From Bacteroidaceae bacterium (lineage in GTDB: Bacteria; Bacteroidota; Bacteroidia; Bacteroidales; Bacteroidaceae), in NCBI GenBank assembly GCA_017548075.1, contig JAFYNL010000022.1, positions 51,203-115,202 on the forward strand: a stretch of DNA of 64,000 nucleotides, given 5' to 3'. Positions 7,950 through 15,710 of this stretch are shown piece after piece (position 1 is the stretch's first letter; the number at the start of each line of letters is the position of its first letter). A program made the position numbers and the translations under genes. Below the pieces are notes generated by a model that saw only the letters and a program-made list of their open reading frames with translations, did no database searches and had not been told where the DNA came from.

Positions 7950-10613
7950 ATGAAGAAAATACTTTTTATTGGCGCGCTTTTGTGCCATGCTTTTTGCCTG
8001 AATGCTCAGATTGAAACACCTACTATGGGCTGGAGTTCGTGGAACACGTTCGCTGTGAACATTTCGGAAGACATCATCAAGGGACAGGCCGATGCTATGG
8101 TCTCGCAAGGACTGAAGGATGCGGGCTATCTGTATATCAACATCGACGACGGATTCCAGTATGGCCGCACTTCCGAGGGGAAAGTGCGCATCCATCCTCA
8201 GCGGTTCCCAAATGGCCTGAAGGTGGTGAGCGACTACATTCACTCGAAGGGCTTGAAGGCAGGCATCTACAGCGATGCGGGCGATTGCACTTGCGGCAGT
8301 ATCAGCAATGGCGACACTCAGAACACGAATGTGGGCTTCTACGGCTACGAGCAGGTGGATGCGGACTACTATTTCAAGGAGTTGGAGTTCGACTTTATCA
8401 AGGTGGATTATTGTGGCGGCAACCATGCCGGATTGAACGAGCAGGAGCAATATACGGCTATCCACAACGCCATTGTGAACACAGGCAAGAATGTGCGCTA
8501 TAACCTTTGCCGATGGGCTTATCCGGGGACTTGGTGCCACGATATTTCGACTTCTTGGCGAACGACTGGCGACATCTACGACGGTTGGAAATCGGTGAAG
8601 GGTATCTTGGATGAGAACCTTTATCTGTCGGCTTATTGCTACGATGGTTGCTACAACGATATGGACATGCTGGAGGTAGGGCGCTCTATGTCGGAAGAGG
8701 AGGACAAGACGCACTTTGGTATGTGGTGCATCATGTCGAGCCCTCTGCTCATTGGTTGCAACATGGCAACCCTCAGGGAAGAGCCATTGGCCTTGCTGAA
8801 GAACCCCGAACTCATCGCCTTGAACCAAGATCCGCTGGGCTTGCAGGCTTATGTGGTGCAGCATATCGGCGAGACTTATGTCTTGGCAAAAGACATCCTG
8901 ACGCTTCACGGCAACACCAGAGCGGTGGCTCTCTATAATCCTTCGGACAGGGAGGAGGAGATGTGTGTCAGCTTCAGCGAGGTTGACTTGGGCGGCAAGG
9001 TTCAGGTGCGCGACCTTTTCGAGCATCAGGACTTGGGAGAGATGGAGGGAGGCTTGTCTGTGGTTGTGCCGCCTCATGGAACCCGCATCTACAAGTTGGA
9101 GGCTGAGGAGAGGTTGGAACGCTATATCTACGAGGCTGAGACGGCTTTCCTGCACGACTATCAGGAGATTTACAACAACCAGTCTGTCGGCTCTGCCATC
9201 TACGAGAAGAACTCGTCGGCCAGCGGCGGAGCTTATGTCAGCTGGCTTGGTGGAAAGCGCAGCAACTCTCTGCTCTGGAAGGATGTTTATGTTGTGGAAG
9301 AGGCCGACTATACCGTTCATTTCTGTGCAACTTCGGCCGAGAGTCGTCCCTTCAATGTCGTGCTGAATGGCGAGGAGAAAGGGAAGATTACTGTCTCGAC
9401 TGGTAGTTGGACCACTTTCAAGGAGTACAATATGACGCTTCACTTGCAGGCTGGTTCCAACAGCATCGAGCTATACAACGAAAGCGGCTGGATGCCGAAT
9501 ATGGACTACATGAGCATAGAGAAAGCGGGGGAGAGCACAGTCCTGAATCGTCAGTTGGAAGAGATGATAATGCACCTCGAAACGATGAGCCACAACAGCC
9601 TTCTGACGGACAAACTGCGCCAAAGCGTAGAAAGTCTTTTGAAGAGAGCCCAAGCCGACGGCCTTACCGCTGCCAAGATAAAGTCCTTGCTCACAGAGGC
9701 GAAGAACCTTCAGAACGCCATCAGTCAGGTTGTCCCAGTCTGCGAAGAGTATCAGTTCTGGAGAAACTATGCTCAGAAGAATGTGGATGCAAGTCTGGAA
9801 TCAACGCCTCTCACTTCGTTCATCGCTAAGATTAAGAGAAGCGATACAAACCTCTCAAAAGCAAATACTTATGACTTAGCAAACAGCGCCCTTACCACCT
9901 TGAAGGCGGCAATAACGACGTATCTGAAAGCTGAAGGCGCCGTTCCCAAAGAAGGCGAATACCTCGATATGACGATGTTTGTCGTGAACTATGACTTTTC
10001 CACCAAAGAAGGATGGCAAGGCGAACCGACTTACAGAGACGGCTGCGGCGAGGAATTCAACAAGGCGTTCGACCTCTATCAGACCATTGCCGATATGAGG
10101 CCTGGAGTCTATAAGGTGGCGTGCAATGCGTTCTACAGACCCAAGGGCAACGATGGCGGAGCGGCCTACAAGGCGGGAAGAGAGAACATTCAGGCGTATC
10201 TTTATCTGAACGATGAAAAGGTGAAACTGAAGTCGCTCTATTCCGAGGAATGGCCCGAGGCATCGCAATATGGTGGCGTCGACAATCAGAACGGCTATCC
10301 GCACAGTATGCGAGCTGCAGGCATTCGCTTTGCCGAAGGATGTTATCCGAACGAGGTTTCGTGCACTTTGCCCGAGAAAGGTTCGCTCAAGTTCGGCCTC
10401 AAGAGCGCTTCTGGCGGCAACAGCAATTGGTGTTGCTTCGACAACTTTGCGCTCTACTATCAGGCTACTCCCGATTTCTACGACGGAATCATTCCAATTG
10501 ACGGTGGACAATCGGCAGTCGACAATGATGTCTATGACCTTAGTGGACGCAAAGCAGGCAAAAATTCGAAGGGCATAGTGATTCGCAAAGGCAAGAAGAC
10601 ACTCGTTAAATAA
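7950..10613 (+). CDS. Secreted multidomain GH27 alpha-galactosidase with T9SS-like tail
   Basis: An 887-residue secreted enzyme with a signal peptide at ~1-19. Residues ~24-300 form a GH27 catalytic barrel starting TPTMGWSSWN, with nucleophile Asp153 (KVDYCGG) and acid/base Asp208 (RTTGDI). A short beta-sandwich runs to ~385. A CBM35/CBM6-like module follows at ~390-527 (starting YEAETAFL), then a helical stretch (~530-650), another beta-rich domain (~670-850) and a tail YDLSGRKAGK...GKKTLVK that resembles T9SS sorting domains. GH27 enzymes remove terminal alpha-galactose; some act on beta-L-arabinopyranose. The galactose import and kinase genes at 15.7-21.1 kb fit use of the released sugar. 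The linker IPIDGGQSAVDND before the tail resembles short repeat insertions elsewhere in the window. Confidence 0.88.
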   Translation: MKKILFIGALLCHAFCLNAQIETPTMGWSSWNTFAVNISEDIIKGQADAMVSQGLKDAGYLYINIDDGFQYGRTSEGKVRIHPQRFPNGLKVVSDYIHSKGLKAGIYSDAGDCTCGSISNGDTQNTNVGFYGYEQVDADYYFKELEFDFIKVDYCGGNHAGLNEQEQYTAIHNAIVNTGKNVRYNLCRWAYPGTWCHDISTSWRTTGDIYDGWKSVKGILDENLYLSAYCYDGCYNDMDMLEVGRSMSEEEDKTHFGMWCIMSSPLLIGCNMATLREEPLALLKNPELIALNQDPLGLQAYVVQHIGETYVLAKDILTLHGNTRAVALYNPSDREEEMCVSFSEVDLGGKVQVRDLFEHQDLGEMEGGLSVVVPPHGTRIYKLEAEERLERYIYEAETAFLHDYQEIYNNQSVGSAIYEKNSSASGGAYVSWLGGKRSNSLLWKDVYVVEEADYTVHFCATSAESRPFNVVLNGEEKGKITVSTGSWTTFKEYNMTLHLQAGSNSIELYNESGWMPNMDYMSIEKAGESTVLNRQLEEMIMHLETMSHNSLLTDKLRQSVESLLKRAQADGLTAAKIKSLLTEAKNLQNAISQVVPVCEEYQFWRNYAQKNVDASLESTPLTSFIAKIKRSDTNLSKANTYDLANSALTTLKAAITTYLKAEGAVPKEGEYLDMTMFVVNYDFSTKEGWQGEPTYRDGCGEEFNKAFDLYQTIADMRPGVYKVACNAFYRPKGNDGGAAYKAGRENIQAYLYLNDEKVKLKSLYSEEWPEASQYGGVDNQNGYPHSMRAAGIRFAEGCYPNEVSCTLPEKGSLKFGLKSASGGNSNWCCFDNFALYYQATPDFYDGIIPIDGGQSAVDNDVYDLSGRKAGKNSKGIVIRKGKKTLVK

Positions 10614-10639
10614 GTCTCGACGCCCCTGTCAGCCCCTCG

Positions 10640-11866
10640 TTATTGTCCGTACGTTATCGGATTGTTGTTTTTGTCGAAGCAGCCAATCACTTGCAGTTTG
10701 GCAGCTGGACTAGCGTTGATGGGAGAATCCGCTTTGTAGCCTTGCATGCGGCAGCCTGTTAGGGTGACGGTAGCCCCGCCTGTCACGGTGATGAAGTCCC
10801 ACGATTCGCCCAGATTCGTGAGGGCGCCATTCGGACCAGAGAAGCACTCCACATTCGAGATAGAGGTGTGTCCTATGCCTTCGATGAGAATGGGATGCAC
10901 GTCCTCCAGTCGCTCGCCCGCATTAGCTATGATGCTGCCTTGCGCAATCTGCCAGTTGCGGTTTTTCCAGTTGCTGCCCGTCTTGTAGATGCCGTTAGTC
11001 ACGCAGTCGAAGTTGAAGCTGGTCAGCTGTCCGTAACTCTCTTTGCCCAGATAGACGCCGCCATAGACGCCAAAGCAGAAGAGGTCCATCAGCACGGCGT
11101 TGTCCGTATAGTCAATCCAATACGAGTAGGTCTTCCTGCGCAACACAGAGTCGATGACACTGGTCTTGAACGTCCGCCCGAACTCCCTCATGTTGGCGGG
11201 ATTCACGTGGCAATGCAAGATGCGCGGAACGTCGGTACAATGGCAGATGGCAATAAACTGACCGCTCAGCGGATAGCCATAACAATGCTCAAAGAGGACC
11301 TGCTCCACGTAGTTCTGCCCCGTGGCACGGAAGTCCATCGCCATATACTCGCCATAGAACGACAGCTGGCTCAGCGTAACGCCCAGCACCCTCTGGTCGG
11401 GAGCCACACGGATGGTAGGCGGGTAGGGGATGATGAGACCCTCGTCCTTCCACGACTGTTCGGGATAGTAGAACTGAATGCCGCGAACCTGAGTGGCCGA
11501 TTCAACGGTAAGGAAAGGCTGCTCCTTGTCCGTGATGACGAAGAGCGAACCCGTAGGGCCAGAGCGGTCGGGCAGGGCAGTGCCACGTCCCGTAGGACCA
11601 TGCGCGCCCAGCAGCGTGACATTGCGTCGCAAAACGAGACCTCCATCCATCGGATAGCCGCCCTCCGTAGGTTCCAGATAGAGCACACCGCCCAGCGGAC
11701 TCATCATGTCGATAGCAGCCTGCAGGTTCTTGCGGTTCTCCTGAGGCGTATTGTTTGGGAGCACTCCCACAGACTTCACAGAGACAAACCCCTGCGCCTT
11801 TGCAGCCCCTGCGCCTACAGCCATCCACAGGCCCAGAAGCATAAGAAAACGAGTAGCGAGTTTCAT
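10640..11866 (-). CDS. Secreted right-handed beta-helix protein (pectate-lyase-like)
   Basis: A 408-residue protein with a signal peptide (~1-24, ending AKA-QGF) and a start like pectate-lyase-superfamily proteins (SVKSVGVLPNNTPQENRKNLQAAID, residues ~30-54), followed by repeated beta-strand turns of a parallel beta-helix. The fold is typical of polysaccharide lyases and GH28 hydrolases, but no catalytic signature of a specific family could be fixed. It is monocistronic, convergent with GH27 (27-bp gap), and preceded by a 14-bp palindrome that could be an operator. It lacks a T9SS-like tail. A role in binding or cleaving pectic glycans fits the neighbours but is inferred. Confidence 0.7.
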   Translation of the reverse strand: MKLATRFLMLLGLWMAVGAGAAKAQGFVSVKSVGVLPNNTPQENRKNLQAAIDMMSPLGGVLYLEPTEGGYPMDGGLVLRRNVTLLGAHGPTGRGTALPDRSGPTGSLFVITDKEQPFLTVESATQVRGIQFYYPEQSWKDEGLIIPYPPTIRVAPDQRVLGVTLSQLSFYGEYMAMDFRATGQNYVEQVLFEHCYGYPLSGQFIAICHCTDVPRILHCHVNPANMREFGRTFKTSVIDSVLRRKTYSYWIDYTDNAVLMDLFCFGVYGGVYLGKESYGQLTSFNFDCVTNGIYKTGSNWKNRNWQIAQGSIIANAGERLEDVHPILIEGIGHTSISNVECFSGPNGALTNLGESWDFITVTGGATVTLTGCRMQGYKADSPINASPAAKLQVIGCFDKNNNPITYGQ

Positions 11867-11883
11867 ATTTTATAGGTTTTCGG

Positions 11884-11897
11884 GTGTAAATTTACAC
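11884..11897. promoter_or_regulatory. Perfect 14-bp palindrome upstream of the beta-helix gene
   Basis: GTGTAAATTTACAC is a perfect palindrome 18 bp upstream of the ATG of the minus-strand beta-helix gene. Its position suits an operator for a dimeric regulator. No recognised promoter element was found beside it. Confidence 0.35.
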
Positions 11898-11934
11898 TTT
11901 ATTCCCGAGATGACAATAAAGTTTTGCCAGAAAG

Positions 11935-11975
11935 TTAAAAGAAAAAGAGGGCTCCCACAACCAGCGAGCGCCCTC
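11935..11975 (-). terminator. Intrinsic terminator pointing leftward with no intact gene before it
   Basis: On the minus strand a GAGGGC...GCCCTC hairpin (11947-11975) is followed by a T-rich tract TTTTTCTTTT. No intact minus-strand gene lies upstream of it; only a short open frame ending in a T9SS-like tail at 12003-12059 does. Confidence 0.55.
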
Positions 11976-12002
11976 AATTTGTTTGCAATTATCTTCTGCG
12001 AT

Positions 12003-12059
12003 TTACTTCAGCAAAACCTTATTGCTCTGCCATGAGATTGAGGACGGCCCCTTGCCTCT
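12003..12059 (-). pseudogene. Possible 3' remnant of a secreted-protein gene
   Basis: The minus strand reads ...ISWQSNKVLLK followed by TAA at 12003-12005. The last residues resemble the ends of the T9SS-type tails of intact genes here (GKKTLVK, GKKMALR, GRKMIVK). The frame is closed by a stop at 12060-12062, where the AT-rich repeat element begins. A terminator lies just downstream. This suggests the 3' end of a gene whose body has been lost, but the open stretch is only 19 codons and could be chance. Confidence 0.3.
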
Positions 12060-12317
12060 TTTTTAAGCATGCTTATTTTGCTTAAATGCTTAAGTGTTGA
12101 AAATCTGTATGTTACCTATACAACGACATCTACCATTCTGCTTAGCTACGAAAATTTTAAGCAAATAAGCAAATTAAACATTGATTTTTGAGAGAAAGGC
12201 GGCGACTATATATTATTTATTATAATTAACTCATATGTAATAGGTAATATAATAAATATAAGGGAAGCCCTTTGTCTCTTTTTAAGCAAAGTTTAACTTG
12301 CTTAATTGCTTAACGCC
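12046..12317. repeat. AT-rich element 1: inverted arms built of TGCTTAA words around an AT core
   Basis: Arms 12157-12179 and 12291-12313 are inverted repeats matching at 21 of 23 positions and flank a 111-bp segment with a long A/T-only core. A further copy of the right side occurs as a direct repeat on the left (GGCCCCTTGCCTC at 12046 against AAGCCCTTTGTCTC at 12266). Words such as TTGCTTAAT recur every 8-9 bp. The architecture matches the element at 41479-41661, although the arm sequences differ. No gene is visible inside. Confidence 0.6.
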
Positions 12318-12396
12318 CTGCCAGCCTACAATTCAAACCATTTGCCGAGAATCATATCAATTGCTGCTGAAAATCGGCTGAATTGAGGTGCTGAAA

Positions 12397-12428
12397 TTTG
12401 GCAGCGCAGCCAGAATGTCGTACCTTTG
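12397..12428 (+). promoter_or_regulatory. Promoter with no coding gene directly downstream
   Basis: TTTG at 12397-12400, 20 bp, then TACCTTTG at 12421-12428: a full consensus Bacteroidetes promoter. The predicted start (~12435) is followed by repeat array A and then a terminator-like hairpin at 12592-12623, ahead of a separate promoter for GH127. Confidence 0.6.
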
Positions 12429-12463
12429 CAATGTGAAAGAAAAGAGAACTACTGCAGAGTTCT

Positions 12464-12551
12464 TTGCAAACTTCACCTGTGAAAATGGCCAACTTCACAC
12501 GTGACGTTTCGCAACTTCACGAGAGATCTTTGACAACTTCACGAGAGAGAA
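12464..12551. repeat. 22-bp-period repeat array A (4 units)
   Basis: Units begin at 12466 (GCAAACTTCAC), 12488 (GCCAACTTCAC), 12511 (GCAACTTCAC) and 12532 (GACAACTTCAC), spaced 22, 23 and 21 bp. It lies upstream of GH127, between a promoter and a terminator-like hairpin. It is the most diverged of the seven arrays; only the second unit keeps the CACGTGACG core. Confidence 0.65.
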
Positions 12552-12591
12552 AAAAACTCCACCCGCTAAACGTTAACTAATTTGAAAAAAT

Positions 12592-12623
12592 GCAGCGGCT
12601 CTGTTGGGTGGCTGCGTTTTTTT
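12592..12623 (+). terminator. Terminator-like hairpin before the GH127 promoter
   Basis: GCAGC (12592-12596) pairs with GCTGC (12611-12615), followed by CG and a run of eight T (12617-12624). The stem is short, but the T tract is strong. It overlaps the GH127 promoter region. Confidence 0.4.
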
Positions 12624-12634
12624 TCCTATCTTTG
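12603..12634 (+). promoter_or_regulatory. Promoter of the GH127 gene
   Basis: TATCTTTG at 12627-12634 matches TAnnTTTG, with GTTG (3 of 4 bases of TTTG) at 12603-12606, 20 bp upstream. The predicted leader before the ATG at 12660 is about 20 nt. Confidence 0.55.
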
Positions 12635-12659
12635 TAGCGCAAAATAGTATTATTGTCCT

Positions 12660-15632
12660 ATGAAAAAGATTGCTTTTCTATGTGTTGCTCTTTTTGCTGT
12701 GGGCCTTGGCGCAAGGGCTGCGGGCGAGATAAGGCAGGTGCCGTTTACCGATGTGCAGGTGAAGGACCAGTTCTGGAAACAACGCCTCGATGTGATGCGA
12801 AACACGACCATCCGCTATGCCTTCCAGAAGTGTACGGACGCCGGTCAGATTCGCAACTTCGAGTATGCTGGCAAGATTGTGAGCGGCGAGGCTCAGGTGG
12901 GCGACCTGACCTTCCAGTCGGGCAATCCATACGACGATGCGGAGGTGTATAAGGTGCTGGAGGGCGCTTCGTATGTGCTTACTACTCAGGCAAATGCAAG
13001 TCTGGAGGAGTATTGCGACGGCGTTATCGACCTCATCTGCTCGGCTCAGGAACCTGATGGCTACATCCAGACGAATTTCACCATCCATAACCCTCTGCAT
13101 CCGTGGTACAACGGGGAGAAGTGGACGAGCGACTGGAACCTCTCGCACGAGACGTTCAATGTGGCGGAACTCATCGAGGCTGCGATTGCCTACTATCAGG
13201 CGACGGGCAAGGACAAGCTGCTGAACTGCGCCATTAAGGCTGCGGACAATATGCTCGACTACTTCAACGAGGACGGCATCAAGATGGCTCCCGGGCACGC
13301 TGTGGTGGAGATGGCTCTCGTCCGTCTCTACGAACTGACCAGAAACGAGCGCTACCTGCAGGGCTGCAAGTTCTTCCTGGACTGCCGAGGCATCCGCAAG
13401 TTCGATCCTACAAGCGGCGACCAGCGCGTGAACGGCAAGTACTGGCAAGACCATCTGCCTGCCATAGAACAAAGGACTGCCGAGGGGCATGCGGTCCGTG
13501 CTCTCTACTTCTACAGCGGCATGGCGGACTGGGTGCGCTACTCGGGCGACCAGGCTTACGAGACGGCTGTGACGGCAATCTGGGACAACATCGCAAGCAA
13601 GAAGTGCTACATTACGGGTGGCTTTGGGGCTCGCGACAACAACGAGGCTTTCGGCGAGGACTACGAGTTGCCCAACGCTTCGGCCTATTGCGAGACTTGC
13701 GCTTCGGTGGCAGCCAGCTTCTTCAATCTGCGCATGTTCCGCCTCCATGGCGATGGCAAATATGTGGATATGCTCGAGCGCGCGTTATATAATACGGTAT
13801 TGGACGGCTACGGCATTGCGGGCAAGACGTTCTACTATCCCAATCGTTTGGCTTCGACGGCAAGAGGCGATGCCCGCCCGGAGTGGTTCGGCACAAGTTG
13901 CTGCCCCACGAACCTCTGCCGACTCATCCCTTCGGTGCCCGGCTACATCTATGCCACAGACGACGATGCGCTCTATTGGAACCTCTTTGTGGCAAGCACG
14001 GCAACGGCAAAAGTGGGTGATACATCGTTCGGCATAACTATCACTGGCTCATATCCTTATAAAGGGGAGATGAAGTTAACGTTTAACTCCGTAGAAGGCA
14101 ATCCGAGCGGCAAGAGCCTGAAGGTTCGCATTCCTGGTTGGGCAGTAAACAAACCTGTGGAGAGCGACCTCTATTCTTATACGAACCCGACGACTACGCC
14201 TGTCGTCATCAAACTGAATGGCGAGGAGGTGAGCTATACTGTTGAGGACGGATATGCCGTCTTGCAAAAGGATTGGGCAGAGGGCGATTATGTGGAAATC
14301 TCGCTTCCGATGGACATCCATCAGGTTGTTTCGAACCCGAATTTGAAGACAAATGCAGGGCTCTGTTCCTACGAGCGCGGACCGATTGTCTATTGTGCCG
14401 AGGGCGTGGATAATAGTGGCAAGCTGGACAACCTCTTCATTCCGGAAGGGGCTACAGGAACGAATTCTACTGCTCCTTCGCCCATCTCGTCGCTCTTCAA
14501 AGGCGGTATTCAGCAACTTCGCATGAACGGCAAGGTTTGCACTCAGAATGGCACGGAAGTGGAGACGGCAGACAGGGTGGTGCGTCTGATTCCTTACTTT
14601 GCAAGAGCCAATCGTGCCGCTTCGCCCATGATGGTCTGGATTCCTACGGATGCCTCGAAGATGGAGCAACCCATCGACTTCATCGACGAAGTGAAGATTT
14701 GCAACAGCGCAAGCGAGCAGGCTCACAATCTGCAAGGCGAGAACATGCGAACAGGCTCGGATTTGGGATGGAGAGACGCTTACGGAGGCTGGATTAGCTA
14801 CGTCATGAAGGTTGACTCGGAGCGTCCTACAGACCTCGTCCTGAAGCTGTGGGGCAGCGATGGAGGCAATCGCAAGTTCGACATCTATTGCGACGGAACG
14901 GTCTTCTCCTACGAACACGTCGATAACTTCTCGCCCAACGAGTACTACTACATGCGGCATCCCATTCCCTTCGACCTCACGAAAGACAAGGAGAGGGTGA
15001 CGATTAAAATGAAGGCAATTGACGGCGACAATAATGTGGGCGGCCTGTTTGGCGTCTATACCGCGCTCTCGGAAGACGTTCCGGAAGGCTCTGTGACAGT
15101 CGATTATATGTGGACCACGAAGGCTGCTTCTCGCTCGAGCCATCGCTATACAAGCAACGGCGGCAACGGCACTTTCCGCAATAGGACTTGGCTCGACGGT
15201 TCGGGAACAACGGGGCAGGCTTGGACAATGAAGGTGGACAAGACGCATCGCAACTACCTGATGCTTCTGTATTGGGGCGACGAGGGCGATGTGCGCAACT
15301 TCGACATCATGTGCGACGATGTGTATGTGGCCAGCGAAAGCCTTTGCCATAACGACCCGGGGCGTTTCATGATGCGCTGCTATCCGATTCCCGAAGAGGG
15401 AACAAGCGGCAAGGAAAGTGTCCGCATCCACCTCACTTCACCCACTGGAACAAAGACTGGCGGCATCTTCTACGCCTATATGCTCTCGCTAAAAGACGAC
15501 GGAACGGGAATGGAAAACGTTAACGTTAACCTTAACGTCGACAGGGGCGTTTATAATCTTCTTGGGCAGCAGTTGGCAGAGCCGCAGTCGGGCATTAACA
15601 TCGTGAATGGCAAAAAGATGGCGTTGCGTTGA
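12660..15632 (+). CDS. Secreted GH127 beta-L-arabinofuranosidase-type enzyme with duplicated C-terminal domain
   Basis: A 990-residue secreted enzyme (signal peptide ~1-21) with a GH127 (DUF1680) catalytic region at ~25-640. The expected active-site set is visible: Glu329 (NNEAF, likely acid/base), Glu345 and Cys347 (YCETC), and the Cys414-Cys415 pair (GTSCCP) that would hold zinc and supply the cysteine nucleophile. GH127 enzymes remove beta-L-arabinofuranose; a few act on other rare sugars. Residues ~695-965 contain two related beta-domains, shown by the parallel stretches KLWGSDGGNRKFDIYCD and LLYWGDEGDVRNFDIMCD. The end (VYNLLGQQ...NGKKMALR) resembles a T9SS sorting tail. It has its own promoter and is convergent with the galactose unit. 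Confidence 0.88.
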   Translation: MKKIAFLCVALFAVGLGARAAGEIRQVPFTDVQVKDQFWKQRLDVMRNTTIRYAFQKCTDAGQIRNFEYAGKIVSGEAQVGDLTFQSGNPYDDAEVYKVLEGASYVLTTQANASLEEYCDGVIDLICSAQEPDGYIQTNFTIHNPLHPWYNGEKWTSDWNLSHETFNVAELIEAAIAYYQATGKDKLLNCAIKAADNMLDYFNEDGIKMAPGHAVVEMALVRLYELTRNERYLQGCKFFLDCRGIRKFDPTSGDQRVNGKYWQDHLPAIEQRTAEGHAVRALYFYSGMADWVRYSGDQAYETAVTAIWDNIASKKCYITGGFGARDNNEAFGEDYELPNASAYCETCASVAASFFNLRMFRLHGDGKYVDMLERALYNTVLDGYGIAGKTFYYPNRLASTARGDARPEWFGTSCCPTNLCRLIPSVPGYIYATDDDALYWNLFVASTATAKVGDTSFGITITGSYPYKGEMKLTFNSVEGNPSGKSLKVRIPGWAVNKPVESDLYSYTNPTTTPVVIKLNGEEVSYTVEDGYAVLQKDWAEGDYVEISLPMDIHQVVSNPNLKTNAGLCSYERGPIVYCAEGVDNSGKLDNLFIPEGATGTNSTAPSPISSLFKGGIQQLRMNGKVCTQNGTEVETADRVVRLIPYFARANRAASPMMVWIPTDASKMEQPIDFIDEVKICNSASEQAHNLQGENMRTGSDLGWRDAYGGWISYVMKVDSERPTDLVLKLWGSDGGNRKFDIYCDGTVFSYEHVDNFSPNEYYYMRHPIPFDLTKDKERVTIKMKAIDGDNNVGGLFGVYTALSEDVPEGSVTVDYMWTTKAASRSSHRYTSNGGNGTFRNRTWLDGSGTTGQAWTMKVDKTHRNYLMLLYWGDEGDVRNFDIMCDDVYVASESLCHNDPGRFMMRCYPIPEEGTSGKESVRIHLTSPTGTKTGGIFYAYMLSLKDDGTGMENVNVNLNVDRGVYNLLGQQLAEPQSGINIVNGKKMALR

Positions 15633-15657
15633 GAAGATAGGAACGGAAGAAAATAAG

Positions 15658-15688
15658 AAAGGGCGTTACCGATTGGCAGCGCCCTTTT
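15658..15688. terminator. Bidirectional terminator between GH127 and the SGLT-type gene
   Basis: AAAGGGCG (15658-15665) pairs perfectly with CGCCCTTT (15680-15687), followed by TTCTTG on the plus strand and by CTTATTTTC on the minus strand. It separates two convergent genes. Confidence 0.75.
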
Positions 15689-15710
15689 CTTGTCTTATCT
15701 CCGCAGAACT

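Larger units (their letters stand above)
12435..12623 (+). ncRNA. Candidate small RNA carrying repeat array A
   Basis: A consensus promoter (12397-12428) and a hairpin with an eight-T tract (12592-12623) bracket about 190 bp without a credible open reading frame. The body contains the CAACTTCAC repeat units. The GH127 gene has its own promoter downstream, so this transcript need not be its leader. Alternatively this is an upstream GH127 promoter with attenuation. No known RNA family was recognised. Confidence 0.35.

Noticed and set aside
7833-9443. Long reading frame of 536 codons antisense to GH27
   Set aside because: It is a shadow of the GH27 gene in another frame; the composition is His/Arg/Leu-rich and shows no family motif.
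12046-12317. AT-rich core with iterated words as a replication origin
   Set aside because: No dnaA, rep gene or DnaA boxes nearby and two dispersed copies exist; retained only as an unexplained repeat element.
14076-15431. 451-codon reading frame antisense to GH127
   Set aside because: Shadow frame of a well-supported gene with catalytic motifs on the other strand.
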